The translations under genes and the position numbers were made by a program. From positions 8,756,582-8,820,581 of the forward strand of contig OZ004583.1 in the NCBI GenBank assembly GCA_963924555.1: a stretch of 64,000 nt of DNA, in the 5' to 3' direction. The notes beneath the pieces were generated by a model. The model ran no database searches. It saw nothing but the letters and a program-made list of their open reading frames with translations, and had not been told where the DNA came from. Source of the stretch: Crambe crambe. Taxonomy: Eukaryota > Porifera > Demospongiae > Poecilosclerida > Crambeidae. Below are positions 57,610-64,000 of this stretch, in pieces (position 1 is the first letter of the stretch; each line of letters starts with the position of its first letter).

Positions 57610-60429
57610 TTATATTCCCTCTTCAAAGACTGCAGAAGTGGAGCCAATACTGGTACTTGTTCCAAACTGGTTTGTGCTTGTGCCACTGATGGTTCTGGTG
57701 CTGGTTCTCGTGCTACTCCCAGTTCCATGTGAGGATGCAAGCGACCCCCTATGGCTGTTCCCATGGGAACGATGATGGTGGTGGGCGTGTCCAGTGCTGT
57801 AGACCCCACCCATCATTAATGGATTATGATGGGTCCCCAAGCCGCTCGTAACTGAATGAAATGGCTTCCCAGTTGTGTGACCAACTGCGAATAGCGGATT
57901 TCTGAGTTCCATAATATCACTGTTACTCTCAGTATAAGCATCACCACCAAAGAGATAAGGACTGGTGGCATCATGTGATGGTGAGTTGCTACTACTACAT
58001 TCTCCTTCTTCTGAGCTGGAGCTGTGCAAGTTATTGTAGTCTTTGATACTGCTCTCTCTATTGCCATGAGGTGTAGCATTATATAAAGGTAAATAGTTTT
58101 GCATGCTACTTTCTGAGCGGTTCTCTGCACTACTAGGTGGATGGAGGAATTCTGAGTGACTTCCATACTGCACATTCTCAGTACTCTGGCCTTGTTGTGA
58201 AACATTGGAGCTTGATGCAGTCATGTGAATATCATGTGACCCAGGAGAAAGTCCTGAAGGGAGTCCTGATTCATGCTCATTATTGAACCTGGAACCTAAG
58301 AGCAAACTCATTGAAAATCCTCCTCTCTTAACAGTAGATGATCTGTCATTGGATGACCTGTTTTTGGATGACCTGTTTTCAGATGACTCGTTGGATGACC
58401 TGTTTTTGGATGACCTGTTGAAGCACTCTGTAGATGTATAATTTCTTGCAGAATTATCGGATTCCCTGTTCGAATTGCCCGCAGTAGCATTAGATAACAG
58501 GTTAGAATTGCTTCTGGCCACTTGTCCCACACTATTTATGTTCTCCAATGAAGTTCCTCCACGCCATAGTGGTAGTCGAGACTTCTTTCTTTTCTTTGAC
58601 TGTTGATACCCGAGGACTGCAGTCAGTGTGACTATTATGACGATTGCGATGAGTATCAAACCTCCTGTAGTGGATAAAGAGGCAACTTGGACTTCCTTAG
58701 TCTTGGAAAGTCTTGCTGTGTGGAAGGTGGTAGTAAAGAGGCTCCGGTTACTAATGTTTGGTGGTGTTTGCGTCCCCCTGTCCACAGTTGGAGTGAGGGG
58801 AGTAGCTGGACTGGTGGTGGGAGGGGTCAGAGGCATGCAGACCATCGAATCTTCATCAGGGTAGGAGAGAGATCTAGGAGAGAAATTCATGCTTGTAATT
58901 ATGTATATAGCCAGTCACAGTACAGAGACATGAATATTATTATTGTAATCATGGATGTCAAATTAGTATACATTGGATAATGGACATGTTGGGGCCACTG
59001 AAATAGTCCTTTATGTCCAGGTCATTTAATACTATGTCCATTATTCGGAAGTTCACTAATTATCAGCAAAGACACTGCCAGATAGTCACTCGTTTGTAAA
59101 AAATGGTTTCTCTCTGTGACTTCCTTAAAGGGGTTTTTAGATTTATTTAAGGGAAGAAGGGTGTGTTCCTAGTACGCTGTCTTTTGCAAGGTTTAGTAGC
59201 TACACTGTAACAGTCACTTACAGGTTGCAGGAGCTCACACACAGACCCATGAACCTGTAATGACGACAAGTGACACATTCATCTGCCAAAGTTCCCCAAC
59301 AGCCATCCTCCTGCCGACACTGTTGGTGGCAATACGTGTCTGTAAATAACAACAAAACAAATAAACAGACCTTCTAAACACACTAGCATTCCATTCATTC
59401 ATGCTTACACACCTTATTATTAACACACTTACCAGAGCAATCGTAAGCCAGTCCTGATACGCGGATGAGGTTACTATTGATAAGGTACATCCCTACAGAT
59501 ATTGTGTCCACCAAGCAGAGTGCAGGATTTTCTGATATATGGATTCCTCCTCTCTCTATTCGTCTCAGAGAGGCAAGGTTCAGAGTGCGAAGATGAGGGT
59601 TATTTCTGATCACTAGTGAGTGATTCTGTGTGCCATAGAAAAGGCGAGTCTCAGTCCCATGGATAACCTGAAGGCGTTTTAGGAAACGTAGATTTCTGAT
59701 GGACCTGTGATTGAGTCCCTCAATGGAAAGGTAACCATCAATCTCGAGAATGCTTTCCAGAAGAAAGAGCTGGTTGTGTGAGATGGAGAGAGCTGAGCTG
59801 CAGAATGGTATTGATTGTGGATACTAACTGTTGGTAATAGTTCATGGAATCACTATTCAACACTGTTAGGTAGACTAGCTTGTTAGCTAAAGTGGTGAGT
59901 GTTATGGAGTGATTGCAGAATGATATAATATTATTATTACCTACAGTAGCCAAAAGGGGACATTCAAACATGATTTTTTTAAATTTTATTTCCAAACATC
60001 ATTTTTTTTATAGCTACTGTTACAGGATGCAGGTTTCTTTGGGACACTCAACATATGAAGGCTTAACACCCTTCAAATTCTAATGCTCAGTACCAACATA
60101 AATCTTATCCTTAGTTATCTTATAAAGAAGCCCACTGGAAAAAAGTAATCACAAGTTCCATTCTAATAGGTCTCACTTTATTGAGTGATTGTTGATGATG
60201 AGGTTTCCTGTTACATGCTCACAGCCATTAAATAGATGAATGTTCTCACTGTCAAGATGTTGCTCAGTGCCTGGACAATCTTAGAGGAACAACAATACAT
60301 ATTAAAAACGAGGAAGCCTATACCTGCTAGAGGTGCAGCAATAGAGCTGCTTGTGCCTCAATGCTTACCTGTGCATTCTCCGGGCGAGATGAAGTGAAAT
60401 GCAATCACCAAGAGGACAAGACTACCCAT
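57610..60429 (-). CDS. Receptor-L-domain single-pass membrane protein without kinase, 636 residues
   Basis: Five exons: 60369-60429, 60177-60279, 59433-59797, 59222-59339, 57610-58873; phases agree. Residues 1-20 are a signal peptide (MGSLVLLVIAFHFISPGECT). About 21-177 form one receptor L domain: NGCEHVTGNLIIN, LEIDGYLSIEGL, HSLVIRNNPHLRTLNL, GGIHISENPALCLVDT. About 178-216 are a Furin-like Cys-rich stretch (CHQQCRQEDGCWG...CVTCRHY). A Thr/Pro stalk, a transmembrane helix at about 283-305 (GLILIAIVIIVTLTAVLG) and a basic stop-transfer follow, then about 330 cytoplasmic residues, Ser/Asn-rich with repeated KNRSSN units and a His cluster. No kinase motifs are present. YNNL fits the Grb2-SH2 pattern and RNPLF is NPxY-like (weak). 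EGFR/insulin receptors have two L domains and a kinase; this may be a decoy, co-receptor or adhesion protein. Confidence 0.85.
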
Positions 60430-60564
60430 CCTTTACAATAATGCATCCAGCCACGCCCCCGAGACCATCTGATCGATCTAGCTACAGTCAGCCACGCCCC
60501 CTCAAGCACGCGTACGTACATAATACGTGTTTGATCATTGATGTGGTATCCAAGTTTGTAAAAA

Positions 60565-62003
60565 ATGATGCCATCAAAAGAATGCTTAGTTCTGCTCCTA
60601 ACGCTCGCCTCGGCGTTTCTCTGTTTTGCTTATTACCGGAGTTACATTTACCACTCCTTCGCCACCTGTACCCAAAGAGAAACAGACATGGAGTATTATG
60701 TCCTTCCAGAAAGAGAAAAAAGCTCCTATAAAGGAACATCAGAAGGAAGAAAGAGGTAAAATCAAGATCTCCCATGTAACCATGGTTGAAATGTTTGCTG
60801 AACAGATCTCACAACCAAAAATTTGTCGGATGCAGCAAGGAAGCTCTGATGCTTATCGGAGTTTCAATATTAGCTCGGTTTCAAACCAAGTTAGTGGAGT
60901 ATGCCCATTTCCACAGGGAACAGTTGCAGTTAATAAAAAATCATTCAACACCAAAACCACTGCTGCGTATGCTGTCATGGGTGTGCCCTGAGGCCGGATA
61001 CTGCTCTGGTCTGGGAGACCAATTTTACAAAATAGAGCTGGCATTTCTGTTTGCCCTGGAATCCAATAGACTATTTGGCATCCAGTGGAATAGAGTCAGC
61101 ATGAATCTCATGAAATACTTGAAACCAAATGCCATTCGATGGGATTTAGTTGGAGAAAATGCAGGAAACATTCATGGAAGAGTTAGTAGCACATGAATAA
61201 AAAACAAACATCAATATTCTCGAGTCAGAGATGCAGTGTTTGGATCAGATCGTGTGCATGTCACACTCACCAATGAGCCTCCAGTTCCCTTGACTAGGGG
61301 GATCAGGAAGATGTGTAACTGGGACAAGAAGATTAGAAACTCCTTTCATGAGTTTGGAATCTATGGAGGTGATAAAGTCTCTATGTCTATGCTCCATTCT
61401 ATCTTACTGAATTACCTGTTCACCTTCAAGGAAGAACTGATCACTAAAGTGGATCGAATTCAGAAGAGCATTGGTTTGACTAGGCCCTTCATAGGCATCC
61501 ATTTACGCACAGGTTTTTTGGGTAATGATTACGAAGAGACCAGTAGTAGATATTTCAATCCACTGAAGATCATACGCAAAGAAGAACTATGGAGAAGCAC
61601 ATTGAAATGTTCTGTGCAGCAGGCAAATTATAAGTTAGGGCATAATTCTCCTCTCTACCTGGCCACTGATTCTTATAAAGTGAAGAAGATTGCACGAGAG
61701 ATGTTTCCAGGACGCATAAGAGTGTTGAATATTCAGTTACAACATGTGGCAATGGTGAACAGTGTCACCACGGTATCACACAATTTACAAACTGGAGTTA
61801 ACAATGACTCTGGGGGAACAGATGAAATAGATGCCTTTGATGGTACATGGGTGGACTTTTTGCTGCTGGCTCGTTCCCACACCATGGTGCGTGGTGTAAG
61901 TGGTTTCTCAAAGACAGCTGGTTATTTTTGCTCCGTTTCAACCAACAGAGTCCTTTATGCACCCAACTGCACCAAAATAAAGCCACTGATGATAAGGAGC
62001 TGA
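60565..62003 (+). pseudogene. Fucosyltransferase-like gene, broken copy
   Basis: The start MMPSKECLVLLL and its membrane anchor are like those of the intact neighbour, and 60880-62003 matches it at high level (GYCSGLGDQFYKIELAF, FIGIHLRTGF, YLATDSYKVKK, YAPNCTK). But the frame slips near 60655 and near 60870, most of the stem region is missing, and at 61194 a TGA stands where the neighbour has CGA. The 3' part is open for 255 codons after that. Two frameshifts and a nonsense codon make it a pseudogene, unless introns remove them, for which I see no convincing sites. Confidence 0.8.
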
Positions 62004-62191
62004 TATTTTTGTCAGTGTAGTTTCTAAATGCTAGTAGTTTCTAAATGCTAGTAGCTTCCTTTATTATTATTTTTTATTATGTTATGTGTATGATTCGATT
62101 TGCGCATGCGTATTATATTGCACCTTGCAGCTGGCCAGCCACGCCTATTTTTGCATTCCTGCACAACTGTAAGTATCCAAGCAAACGCAAA

Positions 62192-63883
62192 ATGATGCCT
62201 TCAAGAGGGAGCCTTGTTTTATTGTTGGCGTACACCTTAGGGTTTCTCTGCTTCTCTTACTACTCTATCTGCAGCTACACTTTTGCCCTTCACTCAGTAC
62301 CTGTTGTCAAGGAGAAGCAGGCCATTGCCAAGCAGGTCCCCTTACTTTCAGGGCATGACAGACATCAAGAACTGAATAAAAGTGGCAGAGATATTGCTCT
62401 GGTGTGGAAGACAAGGGATGGTAGGGTATCTGGTTACCTCACATCTCCTACTGAAGGAGTGGAGGGTGATGTTCCAGGGAGCAGTGTGTCAAATGAGAGA
62501 AAAAATGACAGTGATGATATTAAGATGGACACCCCCCAAAAACAGCAAATGAAAGAAAGAGATGAACTGAAGAAGATACAGGTGAGTAGTGGAACTGGGA
62601 CAACTAAATCTAGTCGAGAAGAAATGAACTCATATACTTCGGTGCAGAGAACGCAATTACCGGCTCAAGTCTGTCCCAATCAGCAAGGGAGTTCCAGTGC
62701 TTATTGGAGTTGGGAGAGCAGATCAAAGTTGAGTGTGTTTCAGAAGAAGTTAGTGGAGTATGCACGTTTCCATGGAGAACAGTTGGAGTCCATAAGAAAT
62801 CATTCAGTGCAGAAATCACAAGTACGAATGCTCACATGGGTGTGTCCCGAGGGTGGAGCCTGCTCTGGTTTAGGAGACCAGTTCTATGAGATGGAGTTGG
62901 CATTTCTGTTAGCCCTCACCTCAAAGAGACTTTTTGGCATCCAGTGGAACAGTGGTAGTATGAAGTCGATGAAGTATTTAGAGCCCAGTGCAATTCGATG
63001 GGACTTGGTCAGAGAAAATGCAGGAAATATTCGGGGAAGGACTAGAAGCACACGAATGGCTACCAAACGTGAATATTTTCAAGTCAGAGATGCAGTGTTT
63101 GGTTCAGATCGTGTGCATGTCACACTCACCAATGAACCTCCAGTTCCCTTGACTAGGGGGATCAGGATGATGTGTAACTGGGATGAAAGGACGAGAAAAT
63201 CCTTCCGTGAGATTGGAATCCTTGCAGGTGATAGTGGACTCCGTATCTCCACTAATGTGCTCCATTCTATCTTACTGAATTACCTGTTCACCTTCAAGAA
63301 AGAACTGATTAGTAAAGTGAACCAAATTCAGAAGAGCATTGGTCTGACTAGGCCCTTCATAGGCATCCATTTACGCACAGGTTTTTCTGGTAATAACTAT
63401 GAAGAGATGAGTAGCAGATCTTTCAATCCTTTGAAGATCATACGTAAAGAAGAACTATGGAAAAGCACATTGAAATGTTCTGTGAAGCAGGCAAATTCTA
63501 AGCTAGGACGTGATTCTCCTCTCTACCTGGCAACTGATTCTTATAAAGTGAAGAAGATGGCAAAAGAGATGTTCCCAGGACGCATAAGAATGTTGGATAT
63601 TCAATTACAACATGTGGCAATGGTGAACCATGTGGCTAGAAAACACTTGTTACTTGAACAGCGAACTGGAGCTCATGATACTTCCAAGGCAAGCAATCAT
63701 AGTTTTGGAGAACTAGATGCAATTGAAGGCATGTGGTTGGACTTTTTATTGCTGGCTCGCTCCCACATTATGGTACATGGCATAAGTGGATTCTCTTCCA
63801 TTGCTGGCCACTTCTGCCCCATTTCAAGCAAAAGAGTCCTTTATGCACCTAATTGTACTAAGACAAAAACACGCAAGACCTGA
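62192..63883 (+). CDS. Fucosyltransferase-like type II membrane enzyme, 563 residues
   Basis: The start at 62192 (MMPSRGSLVLLL) is preferred over the upstream ATG at 62045 because the paralogue begins at the same place. Residues 1-8 are cytoplasmic, about 7-30 a signal anchor, about 31-175 a charged stem, and the rest a catalytic domain. Diagnostic features are CSGLGDQFYEMELAFLLAL near residue 223, the IGIHLRTG motif near 390 (the H-x-R-x-G motif of GT-B fucosyltransferases in the alpha-1,2/alpha-1,6/protein-O families), PLYLATDS, and a C-terminal MVHGISGFSSIAGHFC that resembles the SxF nucleotide-sugar motif. It is predicted to work in the Golgi lumen with GDP-fucose; the acceptor is unknown. 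It could be another GT-B transferase. It is a tandem duplicate of the pseudogene before it. Confidence 0.75.
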   Translation: MMPSRGSLVLLLAYTLGFLCFSYYSICSYTFALHSVPVVKEKQAIAKQVPLLSGHDRHQELNKSGRDIALVWKTRDGRVSGYLTSPTEGVEGDVPGSSVSNERKNDSDDIKMDTPQKQQMKERDELKKIQVSSGTGTTKSSREEMNSYTSVQRTQLPAQVCPNQQGSSSAYWSWESRSKLSVFQKKLVEYARFHGEQLESIRNHSVQKSQVRMLTWVCPEGGACSGLGDQFYEMELAFLLALTSKRLFGIQWNSGSMKSMKYLEPSAIRWDLVRENAGNIRGRTRSTRMATKREYFQVRDAVFGSDRVHVTLTNEPPVPLTRGIRMMCNWDERTRKSFREIGILAGDSGLRISTNVLHSILLNYLFTFKKELISKVNQIQKSIGLTRPFIGIHLRTGFSGNNYEEMSSRSFNPLKIIRKEELWKSTLKCSVKQANSKLGRDSPLYLATDSYKVKKMAKEMFPGRIRMLDIQLQHVAMVNHVARKHLLLEQRTGAHDTSKASNHSFGELDAIEGMWLDFLLLARSHIMVHGISGFSSIAGHFCPISSKRVLYAPNCTKTKTRKT

Positions 63884-64000
63884 TTAAGAAATATATATCT
63901 GGTAATGGGTCGTCAAATATACAAACATCTATAGGGCTTGTTTTTGAAGATGACGATCTTATACCAAGTTAACTCTGTAACTAACTAGTTAAGTTGACGA
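63884..64000. other. 3' flank of the fucosyltransferase-like gene
   Basis: Short AT-rich end of the window; no feature is recognised. Confidence 0.4.

Noticed and set aside
1..64000. tRNA, rRNA or bacterial operon features
   Set aside because: None seen. The genes have spliceosomal introns, so ribosome binding sites, operons and attachment sites do not apply.

Overview
This looks like a stretch of animal nuclear DNA, most probably from a demosponge (Amphimedon-like is my best guess). The reasons are the split genes with GT-AG introns, many only 49-100 bases long; clear metazoan housekeeping genes (MON2, PRPF18); and secreted or receptor families typical of early-branching animals. The species is an inference and cannot be proved from the window.

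Layout. (1) 1-44186, plus strand: the C-terminal part of MON2, a large endosome/Golgi trafficking scaffold, in 16 exons that I could join with correct splice phase. Two of its introns are huge (351-12922, 12.6 kb; 13427-39042, 25.6 kb), while its other introns are below about 1.1 kb. (2) Both giant introns are filled with a tandem array of about 30 copies of one small secreted-protein family, called here the 'GYR family' after its C-terminal residues. A typical member has a signal-peptide exon, a short intron and a second exon encoding a Cys-flanked helix, a Pro/Thr linker and a domain of about 130 residues with the core [15 protein letters not shown] and the end AIGYR. All copies in the first giant intron are on the minus strand (two intact). 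All but one relic in the second are on the plus strand (eleven intact). At least half of the copies are broken. The first intron also holds an unrelated secreted Cys-rich gene (11403-12506) and a partial copy of it. (3) 44534-48695, minus strand: two related atypical Rho-like GTPases with long acidic or serine-rich N-terminal extensions and altered catalytic positions. (4) 49195-56956, plus strand: PRPF18, a second-step splicing factor, in 12 exons. (5) 57610-60429, minus strand: a single-pass receptor with an insulin/EGF-receptor-type L domain and a Cys-rich segment but no kinase. (6) 60565-63883, plus strand: a broken and an intact copy of a fucosyltransferase-like type II membrane enzyme.

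Repeats and mobile DNA include a 1985-bp element with terminal inverted repeats, a 7-bp target duplication and an 'empty site' in a paralogous segment; a Tigger/pogo-type MITE; two long hairpins; a 92-bp tandem repeat; and several microsatellites.

The GYR array is the most likely undescribed system here: a fast-evolving, secreted, TATA-driven multigene family nested inside an essential trafficking gene, with relics of a MON2 exon edge copied along with the array. The idea that it acts in recognition, defence or matrix is inference only.
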